A DNA stretch of 5,303 nt from an uncultured Clostridia bacterium (GTDB lineage Bacteria > Bacillota > Clostridia > Saccharofermentanales > DTU023), in assembly GCA_947254895.1 (NCBI GenBank), contig CAMYEY010000088.1:1-5303 (forward strand), given 5' to 3'. Below the pieces are notes generated by a model, which saw only the letters and a list, made by a program, of their open reading frames with translations, did not search any database and was not told where the DNA came from. Position numbers and translations under genes: made by a program. This document shows, piece after piece, positions 1-5,303 of this stretch. Position 1 is the first letter of the stretch. The number at the start of each line of letters is the position of its first letter.

Positions 1-993
1 GTCAATTACCTTTTAACCGGCCAACAATATAGCGAGATGACCATTGCCTCAACTTCGCAGATGTTTGACCTGACAAAAAGAAAATGGCAATTGGACCTAC
101 TGGAAAAGCTGGGCCTCAAGCCTGATGTTTTTGCCCCAGTCATCAACAATGGTGATTATGTAGGATCAACAACAGGTTCTCTCCTACCTGACCTGGAAAA
201 TAAAGACCTCAAGGTTTATTCGATTGCCAGCCACGATACGGCCGCTGCGGTTTCTGTAACTCGGGCCTTTTTTGATCCGGATTGCCTTTTCTTATCGTCT
301 GGGACCTGGTCTCTGATTGGGGCTCTTTCTGAAAATCCCATCTTGACTGAGGAGGCTTTTGCCAGTGATTTAACCAATGAAACCGGTTATGGCGGGCAGA
401 ATATGTTCTTTAAGAATATTACCGGCCTTTACCTTTTTGAAAAACTCAGGGACGAACTGGCGGCCCGTGACGGCAAACGCTTGAATCATCAAGAGGCCGA
501 CTCCCTGACTGTGGAGGCCAAACCCTTTACTTATTTCATCAATATTGCTGATTATGACCTGGATAATGTGACCGTGCTTGATTCAGTTAAAAGCTATATT
601 GAGAAAACAGGTCAAAAACAGCCGGAAACCGTGGGCGAGATTTTGCGTGGGCTTTATGAGAGTTTGGTCTTGGGCTATATGAAAACGGTCAATGACATTG
701 AAAGAATCCTGGGACACCGCTTTAAACGGATCCAGATCATCGGAGGGGGGTCAAAAATTTCCTTCCTCAACCAGATGATAGCAGATGCTCTGAACAAGGA
801 AGTTATTGCTGGCCCTGCTGAAGCTTCGGCTATCGGAAATATTGTGGGGCAAATGTTGGCCCTCGGCCAGTGGCCTTCTCTAGAATCAGCCTATGAGGCT
901 GTTTCCAAGTCCTTTGAATACAAGCACTTTTCACCCCGAAACCACTCGGCATGGGCTGAAAGGTTTACCCAGATTGAGGACTGGTTAAAGTAA
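1..993 (+). CDS. rhaB: Rhamnulokinase-type FGGY sugar kinase, 5'-truncated by window edge
   Basis: This cytoplasmic kinase is expected to transfer phosphate from ATP to O1 of a 6-deoxy-ketose, L-rhamnulose or L-fuculose. The frame is open from base 1; 330 residues are visible against about 490 in the family, so roughly the first 160 are missing and the ATG at 37 is internal. Numbered from base 1, the ASHDTA motif (about 76-81) carries the Asp that corresponds to the FGGY catalytic base. It is followed by FLSSGTWSLIG, then KNITGLYLFEKL. The GGGSK plus FLNQMIADA segment and GPAEASAIGN near the C-terminus are the nucleotide-binding part. Spacing and wording of these motifs match RhaB rather than classical FucK or XylB. 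A FucU-type mutarotase follows 78 bp downstream, so the substrate could be fuculose despite the RhaB-like sequence. Family assignment is firm; the exact substrate is inferred. Confidence 0.9.
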   Translation, partial: VNYLLTGQQYSEMTIASTSQMFDLTKRKWQLDLLEKLGLKPDVFAPVINNGDYVGSTTGSLLPDLENKDLKVYSIASHDTAAAVSVTRAFFDPDCLFLSSGTWSLIGALSENPILTEEAFASDLTNETGYGGQNMFFKNITGLYLFEKLRDELAARDGKRLNHQEADSLTVEAKPFTYFINIADYDLDNVTVLDSVKSYIEKTGQKQPETVGEILRGLYESLVLGYMKTVNDIERILGHRFKRIQIIGGGSKISFLNQMIADALNKEVIAGPAEASAIGNIVGQMLALGQWPSLESAYEAVSKSFEYKHFSPRNHSAWAERFTQIEDWLK

Positions 994-1004
994 GTTTATA
1001 AATT

Positions 1005-1049
1005 TCTATTCCTAATGGTTTTTGTTCTAAAAAACGGATTAGGAATAGA
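1005..1049 (+). repeat. Long imperfect hairpin between kinase and mutarotase genes
   Basis: Arms at 1005-1016 (TCTATTCCTAAT) and 1038-1049 are perfect reverse complements over 12 bp. Inside them GTTTTT (1018-1023) pairs with AAAAAC (1030-1035), leaving a 6-base loop and a small G/GG interior mismatch. Four T residues (1050-1053) follow, then the fucU ribosome binding site at once. As RNA this could be a partial terminator, an attenuator or a barrier that stabilises the downstream transcript; as DNA it could be an operator. The stem is AT-rich, so full termination is doubtful. The structure is seen directly; the role is inferred. Confidence 0.7.
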
Positions 1050-1053
1050 TTTT

Positions 1054-1060
1054 AAAGGAG
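1054..1060 (+). promoter_or_regulatory. Ribosome binding site that fixes the fucU start
   Basis: AAAGGAG ends 11 bases before the ATG at 1072. The frame is also open from an ATG at 1015, but that codon lies in the left arm of the hairpin and has no purine-rich site before it. It would also add 19 residues not found in FucU proteins. The 1072 start is therefore preferred. Confidence 0.85.
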
Positions 1061-1071
1061 AAAGTATAGAT

Positions 1072-1497
1072 ATGCTAAAGAAGATACCTAAAAACCTCTC
1101 GCCGGAATTGCTTAAAGTTTTGATGGAGATGGGACACGGTGATGAACTCTGCATCGGCGATGGAAATTTTCCTGCCGAAGAAATGGGACGCAAGGTAGTT
1201 CGTTGTGACGGCCTAACAGTACCGGAACTTTTGAAATCCATTTTGGAACTATTCCCCTTGGATCCCTATGTACCGGACCCGGTTTTCCTCATGGAAGTTA
1301 CCCCGGGTGATGACTATAAGCCCGTGATCTGGGATGAGTACAAGGAAATCCTTGATAAGTCGGGTGAAAAGTATAGCATAGCCCATGTAGAACGTTTTGC
1401 CTTCTATGAACAGGCCAGAAAAGCTTACGCCGTAGTTGCTACCAGCGAAGAAGCACTTTACGCCAACATTATCCTGAAGAAGGGTGTTGTTAAGTAA
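1072..1497 (+). CDS. fucU: FucU-type L-fucose mutarotase (RbsD/FucU family)
   Basis: This small cytoplasmic enzyme interconverts the alpha and beta anomers of a pyranose, typically L-fucose, so that the downstream isomerase receives the right form. The 141-residue product matches the usual FucU length of about 140. It begins with LSPELLKVLMEMGHGDEL, the FucU N-terminal signature. His22 and Asp30 (in GDGNFPAE) are the conserved active-site pair of the RbsD/FucU fold. RFAFYEQARKAYAVV (about 108-122) and the C-terminal YANIILKKG, with Tyr130 and Asn132 of the YxN motif, complete the site. The GHGDE wording separates it from RbsD, and L-rhamnose mutarotase (RhaU) belongs to an unrelated family. 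The gene sits between the kinase and the ABC transporter, 42 bp before the ATPase, and is probably cotranscribed with both. Family members form ring-shaped oligomers. The assignment is confident, though sugar preference could extend to related sugars. Confidence 0.93.
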   Translation: MLKKIPKNLSPELLKVLMEMGHGDELCIGDGNFPAEEMGRKVVRCDGLTVPELLKSILELFPLDPYVPDPVFLMEVTPGDDYKPVIWDEYKEILDKSGEKYSIAHVERFAFYEQARKAYAVVATSEEALYANIILKKGVVK

Positions 1498-1539
1498 TTT
1501 TGCTCATGAAACAAATAAATTCAAATAAAGGAGGGAATT

Positions 1540-3036
1540 ATGGCTGAGCTTCTGGAGATGAAAAACATTAACAAGGCCTTCAGCGGAGTCCAAGCCCTTA
1601 AAGACGCCCAGTTTGAACTCAAGCGCGGCGAAGTCCACGCTTTCATGGGTGAGAACGGAGCAGGTAAATCTACCTTGATGAAGATCCTGACCGGTGTCTA
1701 CCAAAGGGACTCAGGTGACGTCCTGGTTGATGGCAAGGCTGTAGAATACCATAATACAGCTGAAGCCTTAGCTGATGGTGTAGTTATCGTTCACCAAGAA
1801 CTCAATATGATGGATGACCTCAAGGTCTATGAAAACATCTTTATTGGTCGAGAGAGTATGAATGCTTTCTTTATCAATGATCGGGAAAATATCAAAAGGA
1901 CTAAAGAACTTTTTGACCTGATCGGTGTTTCCATAAATCCAAGCGCTAAGGTAGGGGACTTGACGGTTGGCCAACAGCAGATGGTTGAAATCGCCAAGGC
2001 GGTCTCCCATGACGCTAAAATTGTTGTTTTTGATGAGCCAACATCGGCCCTTACCCAAACCGAGATTAAAGAGTTATTTACAATTATTCGGGACCTCAGG
2101 TCTAGGGGAATCGGTATCATTTACATCACCCACAGGATGGATGAGGTGTTTGAAATCTCTGACCGGATTACGGTCCTGCGGGATGGTTGCTATATCGGTA
2201 CTGCAGAAACTAAGGACACGGATAAGGACCGCTTGATCAGCATGATGGTCGGTCGGGAACTGACAGAAGAAGTCAAAACCCACTCCCATGTTGAAGAGGG
2301 GGCTGAGATTGTCCTAGAGGTCGAAAACCTGGCTGCCGGCCGGATGGTTAAAGACGTCAGCTTCAACCTGCGTAAGGGTGAGATTCTCGGTATATCCGGC
2401 CTGATGGGTGCCGGGAGGACAGAGATGGCTCGCTTGATTTACGGAGCTGAGCAGCCGGATTCAGGCAGGATCATTCTCCATGGTAAAGAAGTTAAAATCA
2501 AGTCAACTGCCGATGCTGTCAAGATGGGTATAGGTTATCTGTCAGAAGACAGGCGGCGTTTTGGTGTTTTAACCAACCGGGATATTGTGGACAACACGGT
2601 TTTACCTTCGATTGACGACTATATCAAGTTTGGCTTGATCAATGATCGAAAAGCCCGACAAGATGCTAATACCTATAACGAACGCGTAAGCACCAAAATG
2701 GTCTCTGTTGACCAATTGGTCAAGACCCTGTCAGGTGGTAACCAACAAAAGGTGGTTGTCGCCAAATGGCTGCTTAAAGATAGTGAAATTTTGATCTTTG
2801 ATGAGCCAACCAGAGGCATTGATGTTGGCGCCAAGGCTGAAATTTATAACATTATGCAAGAACTAGCTGACCAGGGTAAATCCATCATTATGATTTCTTC
2901 AGAAATGCAAGAGATCTTAAGGATGAGTGACCGGGTCGTGGTCATGTGTGAAGGTGTTGTCACAGCGACGATTCCGATTGAAGAGGCAACCCAGGAAAAA
3001 ATCTTAGGCTTTGCCATGATGAGAAAAGGGGTATAG
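1540..3036 (+). CDS. Sugar ABC transporter ATP-binding protein, tandem domains (RbsA/MglA type)
   Basis: This is the energy-coupling subunit of a monosaccharide importer, peripheral on the inner face of the membrane; one chain supplies both nucleotide-binding domains. At 498 residues it has the normal family length. Domain 1 has Walker A GENGAGKST (37-45), Q-loop Gln86, signature VGQQQ (143-147), Walker B with Asp165-Glu166 and switch His198. Domain 2 has a degenerate Walker A, GLMGAGRTE (287-295), with Arg293 in place of the Lys. It keeps a clean signature, LSGGNQQK (397-404), and Asp421-Glu422, but SSEM replaces the switch His. This asymmetry is known in the RbsA/MglA/XylG family, where one composite site hydrolyses poorly, so it is not a sign of decay. 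AAAGGAGGG lies 4 bases before the ATG. The permease gene starts 2 bp after the stop, which indicates translational coupling. The substrate is inferred from neighbours (6-deoxyhexose), since ATPase sequence alone does not reveal it. Confidence 0.95.
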   Translation: MAELLEMKNINKAFSGVQALKDAQFELKRGEVHAFMGENGAGKSTLMKILTGVYQRDSGDVLVDGKAVEYHNTAEALADGVVIVHQELNMMDDLKVYENIFIGRESMNAFFINDRENIKRTKELFDLIGVSINPSAKVGDLTVGQQQMVEIAKAVSHDAKIVVFDEPTSALTQTEIKELFTIIRDLRSRGIGIIYITHRMDEVFEISDRITVLRDGCYIGTAETKDTDKDRLISMMVGRELTEEVKTHSHVEEGAEIVLEVENLAAGRMVKDVSFNLRKGEILGISGLMGAGRTEMARLIYGAEQPDSGRIILHGKEVKIKSTADAVKMGIGYLSEDRRRFGVLTNRDIVDNTVLPSIDDYIKFGLINDRKARQDANTYNERVSTKMVSVDQLVKTLSGGNQQKVVVAKWLLKDSEILIFDEPTRGIDVGAKAEIYNIMQELADQGKSIIMISSEMQEILRMSDRVVVMCEGVVTATIPIEEATQEKILGFAMMRKGV

Positions 3037-3038
3037 TA

Positions 3039-4052
3039 ATGAATAATAAATCCTACTTAAATCCAAGCCGGCCGGGAGGTACATTGACCAAACTGGCTAA
3101 GTCACAACAGTTTATTGCTTTTGCCGCAATGATTGTACTCTATCTGCTGTTTTTTATTGCTGCAGAAAGTTTTAGAACGGTCAACGTTTTGACCTTGATC
3201 CTCAACTCTTCCTACTACCTGGCTTTCCTTGGTATAGGTGTTACCTTTGTTATTGCTACCGGCGGTATTGACCTGTCGCTCGGAACAGTTATGGGCTGTG
3301 CTGCCTTGCTAGGTGGTCGTCTGTTTTACATCCACGGCTGGCCCATGTGGCTAACTATTATTGGAACAATTTTTATCGCTGTTTGCTTCAATGCTATCAA
3401 TGGCTTCCTTGTTGCCTATGTAGGCATCCCGGCCTTCGTGGCTACCTTGGGGACCCAGATGATGGCCTCCGGCTTTGGTCAGATTTTGAGTAACCTGGAA
3501 AAAACCAACTGGCCATCAACTGCTACTGAGGAGGGCGGCGGTTTTAAAACGGCCTTCCAGTACACCGTCGCAAGGGATGGGGCTAATATTAACATTCCGA
3601 CCGGTTTAATCATGCTCTTTGTGTTCGTTGTTATCATGTCGATCATTTTGAACAAGACAAAGATCGGCCGTTACATCCTTTCCTTGGGTTCCAACTATGA
3701 AGCCACCCGTTTGTCAGGGATTAATGTTAAAAAATATATGTTCTCTGCATACATCATCAATGGTATCTTTGTTGGCTTGGCAGCTGTTGCCTATGTTGCT
3801 ATCTATACCTCCGTTACAGCCGGATTTGGTGCCGGTCAGGAAACCAATGCAATTGCCGGTTCCGTTATCGGCGGTACCTCCCTGGCAGGTGGTATAGCCT
3901 CTATCTGGGGTACACTCTTCGGCGTTATCATGATGTGTATCCTCAAGGCTGGCTTGCCTAAGATTGGCCTCCAATCACAATGGCAGCTCTTCCTCACGGG
4001 TGTTATCATCTTGATCGCTGTTATCATCGACGTCCGTCGCAATAAGAAATAA
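3039..4052 (+). CDS. Sugar ABC transporter permease, RbsC type
   Basis: This integral membrane protein forms the translocation path of the sugar importer. It is the only permease seen, so it presumably acts as a homodimer, as in RbsABC-type systems. The 337 residues are mostly hydrophobic. Roughly nine or ten membrane segments can be picked out, near 25-44, 50-73, 79-97, 103-127, 130-150, 188-205, 234-257, 271-304 (probably two) and 315-331. Family motifs are GGIDLSLG (75-82), the cytoplasmic EAA-like loop NYEATRLSGI (219-228) that contacts the ATPase, and NAIAGSVIGGTSLAGG (270-285). A polar stretch at about 151-186 is a predicted external loop. The N-terminus has no signal peptide and the C-terminus ends in a basic RRNKK. 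The ATG at 3039 lies 2 bp after the ATPase stop, with AAAGGGG (3025-3031) as binding site. Transport role is firm and substrate is inferred. Confidence 0.94.
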   Translation: MNNKSYLNPSRPGGTLTKLAKSQQFIAFAAMIVLYLLFFIAAESFRTVNVLTLILNSSYYLAFLGIGVTFVIATGGIDLSLGTVMGCAALLGGRLFYIHGWPMWLTIIGTIFIAVCFNAINGFLVAYVGIPAFVATLGTQMMASGFGQILSNLEKTNWPSTATEEGGGFKTAFQYTVARDGANINIPTGLIMLFVFVVIMSIILNKTKIGRYILSLGSNYEATRLSGINVKKYMFSAYIINGIFVGLAAVAYVAIYTSVTAGFGAGQETNAIAGSVIGGTSLAGGIASIWGTLFGVIMMCILKAGLPKIGLQSQWQLFLTGVIILIAVIIDVRRNKK

Positions 4053-4053
4053 A

Positions 4054-4066
4054 ATTTGTTACAAAT
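4054..4066. repeat. 13-bp palindrome after the permease stop
   Basis: ATTTGT and ACAAAT flank a single central T, giving a perfect 6+1+6 palindrome that begins 1-2 bases after the permease stop codon. The short centre makes an RNA hairpin unlikely, so a DNA-binding site is the more natural reading. It may also be chance in AT-rich sequence. It lies about 75-90 bp upstream of the -35 box of the binding-protein promoter. Confidence 0.4.
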
Positions 4067-4067
4067 G

Positions 4068-4098
4068 GACTTTGAGCCGACCTGGTTGGCTCAAAGTC
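4068..4098 (+). terminator. Strong hairpin after the permease gene, no U-tract
   Basis: GACTTTGAGCC (4068-4078) and GGCTCAAAGTC (4088-4098) are perfect 11-bp complements. The stem can extend inward by G-T, A-T and C-G pairs, leaving a tiny loop. The downstream sequence TGACTGTATTC lacks the run of T expected of an intrinsic terminator. It may terminate partially, or act as a 3'-end stabiliser or processing boundary for the upstream transcript. The hairpin is seen; the terminator role is uncertain. Confidence 0.6.
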
Positions 4099-4111
4099 TG
4101 ACTGTATTCTA

Positions 4112-4135
4112 GTGAAAAAATCAATAAACTTTCAC
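4112..4135. repeat. Inverted repeat GTGAAA-N12-TTTCAC upstream of promoter
   Basis: The 6-bp half-sites at 4112-4117 and 4130-4135 are perfect reverse complements with an AT-rich 12-bp spacer. The right half ends 6 bp before the -35 box at 4142, a position suited to an activator or a repressor. Half-site centres are 18 bp apart, somewhat under two helical turns. It resembles no operator I can name with confidence. Confidence 0.4.
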
Positions 4136-4141
4136 AAAAGA

Positions 4142-4170
4142 TGGACAAAATTCAGATAAATGTATATGAT
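4142..4170 (+). promoter_or_regulatory. Sigma-A type promoter for the binding-protein gene
   Basis: A -35 box TGGACA (4142-4147) and a -10 box TATGAT (4165-4170), each matching consensus at five of six positions, are separated by an optimal 17 bp. The start of transcription would fall near 4176-4178, giving a leader of about 95 bases. Its place downstream of the hairpin at 4068-4098 suggests that the binding protein is transcribed on its own as well as, or instead of, by read-through. Confidence 0.7.
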
Positions 4171-4237
4171 CATCGTAAGACGTATTCATAGATTGTTCAT
4201 AAGTTGAAGTTGATAACGGTCTGTGAATATTTGATTA

Positions 4238-4254
4238 TACTGCTCAAGGCAGTA
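4238..4254 (+). promoter_or_regulatory. Leader hairpin abutting the binding-protein ribosome binding site
   Basis: TACTGC (4238-4243) and GCAGTA (4249-4254) form a perfect 6-bp stem with loop TCAAG. It ends one base before the AAAAAGGAG ribosome binding site (4256-4264), which precedes the ATG at 4273 by 8 bases. It leaves the site exposed, so it more likely stabilises the message or keeps the site open than blocks it. It is short enough to be chance. Confidence 0.4.
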
Positions 4255-4272
4255 GAAAAAGGAGAATAGTTA

Positions 4273-5303
4273 ATGAAAAAGAAACTTAGTGTTTTGTTAG
4301 CTCTAGTCCTGGTTGTTTCAGTATTTGTAGCAGCCTGCGGAACTAAGACCGATGAAGCTAAAGAAACCAAGCCCGCAGAAGAGTCCAAAGCTCCGGCTGA
4401 AACTGCTGCAGGTGAAACAGAAAAAGACGCTGCTAAGACCGGCGACTTGCACATTGAAGTTGTTTCCAAAGGTCTCCAGCATCAGTTCTGGGTTAACGTA
4501 CAAAACGGTGCTCAACAAGCTGCTGACGAATTAGGCGCCACAATGCACTTTGATGGTCCTAAATCTGAGTCTGACATTCAAGACCAGGTTAACATGCTGG
4601 AAAACGCAATCACAGCTAAACCTGATGCTATCTGCTTAGCTGCCCTTGATGTTAAGTCTGTTATGACCTCCTTAGAGAATGCTAAGGCTGCCGGTATCCC
4701 GATCATCGGTTTCGACTCCGGCGTTCCTGGCGCTCCTGAGGGCGTAGTTTTTGCTAACGCATCAACTGATAACCACGCTGCTGGTGGACTTGCTGCTGAA
4801 GAGCTCTACAAGGCTGCCAAAGATGAAATCGCTGCAGCTAAAGCTGATGCTCAAGTCAGAATCGCTATCCTTTCTCAAGAGGCTGCTTCTGAATCCATCA
4901 TCGGCCGTACCCAAGGCTTCATCGACAAAATGATCGAATTAGTCGGCGAAGATAAGGTTGCTGTTGTTGGACAACAAATGTATGCCAAAGGCGATGAAGC
5001 TACAGCTTCTTTAGTCCTGTCAGTTGGTATCCCTGCTAAGGTTGATAATGCTGAGTCCGATGCTACAGCTACTGCCTTACTGGAAGAACCAAATGTTATC
5101 GCTATCTATGCTTCAAACGAGTTTGCTGCTGAATCCATGATTCGTGCCGGCGAAGCTCTGGGTGGCGTCATTGGCAATAGAGCTAAAGATCCTAGCAAAA
5201 TTTGGGGCGCTGGTTTTGATGCCGGTAAATTACAGAGAGAAGCTGTTCAGAATGGTACTCTCTTAGGTTCAGTTACTCAGGATCCGGTTGCTATCGGTTA
5301 CAA
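4273..5303 (+). CDS. Sugar ABC transporter substrate-binding lipoprotein, RbsB-like, 3'-truncated by window edge
   Basis: This extracytoplasmic receptor captures the sugar and delivers it to the permease. Translation gives 343 residues before the right edge. Residues 1-21 are a signal peptide (MKKK, then a hydrophobic core) ending in lipobox VAAC with Cys22, the predicted lipid anchor. Residues 23-58 are a Lys/Glu/Ala-rich tether with no predicted fold. The type I (cluster B) sugar-binding fold begins about 59 with LHIEVVSKGLQHQFW. It continues with GIPIIGFDSG (141-150, Asp148 a likely ligand contact), the STDNHAAG segment (164-171), ASESIIGRTQGF, IYASNEFAAES, and the closing GFDAGKLQ and NGTLLGSVTQDP blocks that normally bear the Asp and Gln that bind sugar. 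AAAAAGGAG supports the ATG. Ala is written mainly GCT, unlike the mixed use in the kinase, as expected for a highly expressed protein. It is placed 220 bp after the permease behind its own promoter. Sugar identity is inferred from neighbours. Confidence 0.93.
   Translation, partial: MKKKLSVLLALVLVVSVFVAACGTKTDEAKETKPAEESKAPAETAAGETEKDAAKTGDLHIEVVSKGLQHQFWVNVQNGAQQAADELGATMHFDGPKSESDIQDQVNMLENAITAKPDAICLAALDVKSVMTSLENAKAAGIPIIGFDSGVPGAPEGVVFANASTDNHAAGGLAAEELYKAAKDEIAAAKADAQVRIAILSQEAASESIIGRTQGFIDKMIELVGEDKVAVVGQQMYAKGDEATASLVLSVGIPAKVDNAESDATATALLEEPNVIAIYASNEFAAESMIRAGEALGGVIGNRAKDPSKIWGAGFDAGKLQREAVQNGTLLGSVTQDPVAIGY

Noticed and set aside
1015..1071. An upstream in-frame start at 1015 that would lengthen the mutarotase to 160 residues.
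   Set aside because: The extra 19 residues are translated hairpin sequence, have no ribosome binding site before them and do not belong to FucU proteins. The 1072 start has AAAGGAG and gives the family length.
2401..2430. Loss of the Walker A lysine in the second ATPase domain (GLMGAGRTE) as a sign of inactivation.
   Set aside because: This degenerate second P-loop is typical of RbsA/MglA/XylG-type tandem ATPases, and the rest of the domain is intact.
3714..4042. Open frames on the minus strand within the permease gene.
   Set aside because: They are antisense shadows of a well-supported membrane protein gene, with no recognisable domain and no start signals.
4211..4224. A possible catabolite repression (cre) site, TGATAACGGTCTGT.
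   Set aside because: It differs from the cre consensus at three fixed positions and lacks the expected symmetry.
4211..4242. A second promoter with TTGATA and TATACT close to the binding-protein gene.
   Set aside because: The spacing is 20 bp, too long for a good sigma-A promoter. The promoter at 4142-4170 is clearly better.
4318..4933. Short open frames on both strands inside the binding-protein gene.
   Set aside because: The + strand frame from 4273 is continuous to the window edge and gives a full lipoprotein and sugar-binding fold, so the others are shadows.

Overview
The window is a stretch of a deoxysugar (6-deoxyhexose) utilisation locus. All genes lie on the + strand. It probably comes from a Gram-positive bacterium of the Bacillota, most likely a clostridial or related lineage. 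That guess rests on base composition in the mid-40s percent GC by eye, strong AGGAGG-type ribosome binding sites, a canonical sigma-A type promoter, and a substrate-binding protein made as a lipoprotein with a long acidic/alanine tether. Genus cannot be fixed from the sequence.

Layout. Positions 1-993 hold the C-terminal two thirds of a rhamnulokinase-type FGGY sugar kinase, cut by the left window edge. After a 78-bp gap with a long imperfect hairpin comes a complete FucU-type mutarotase (1072-1497). After 42 bp follows a complete double-domain sugar ABC ATPase of the RbsA/MglA type (1540-3036). Two bases later begins the RbsC-type permease (3039-4052). A 220-bp intergenic region (4053-4272) carries a small palindrome at the permease stop, a strong GC-containing hairpin without a U-tract, an inverted repeat, a well-formed promoter and a leader hairpin just before the ribosome binding site. 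The last gene (4273 to beyond the right edge) is the matching substrate-binding lipoprotein.

How they work together. The lipoprotein captures a monosaccharide outside the cell and the permease, as a presumed homodimer driven by the ATPase, imports it. The mutarotase interconverts its anomers so that an isomerase (not in the window) can use it, and the kinase phosphorylates the resulting ketose at C1 for later aldolase cleavage. The mutarotase points to L-fucose (or a similar sugar) while the kinase sequence is rhamnulokinase-like. The real substrate (L-fucose, L-rhamnose or both) is the main open question.

The coding content is an ordinary carbohydrate locus and I saw no undescribed system. 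The points most worth a second look are the non-coding structures at 1005-1049 and 4053-4272, which suggest segment-specific expression of the locus and a separate, high-level supply of the binding protein.
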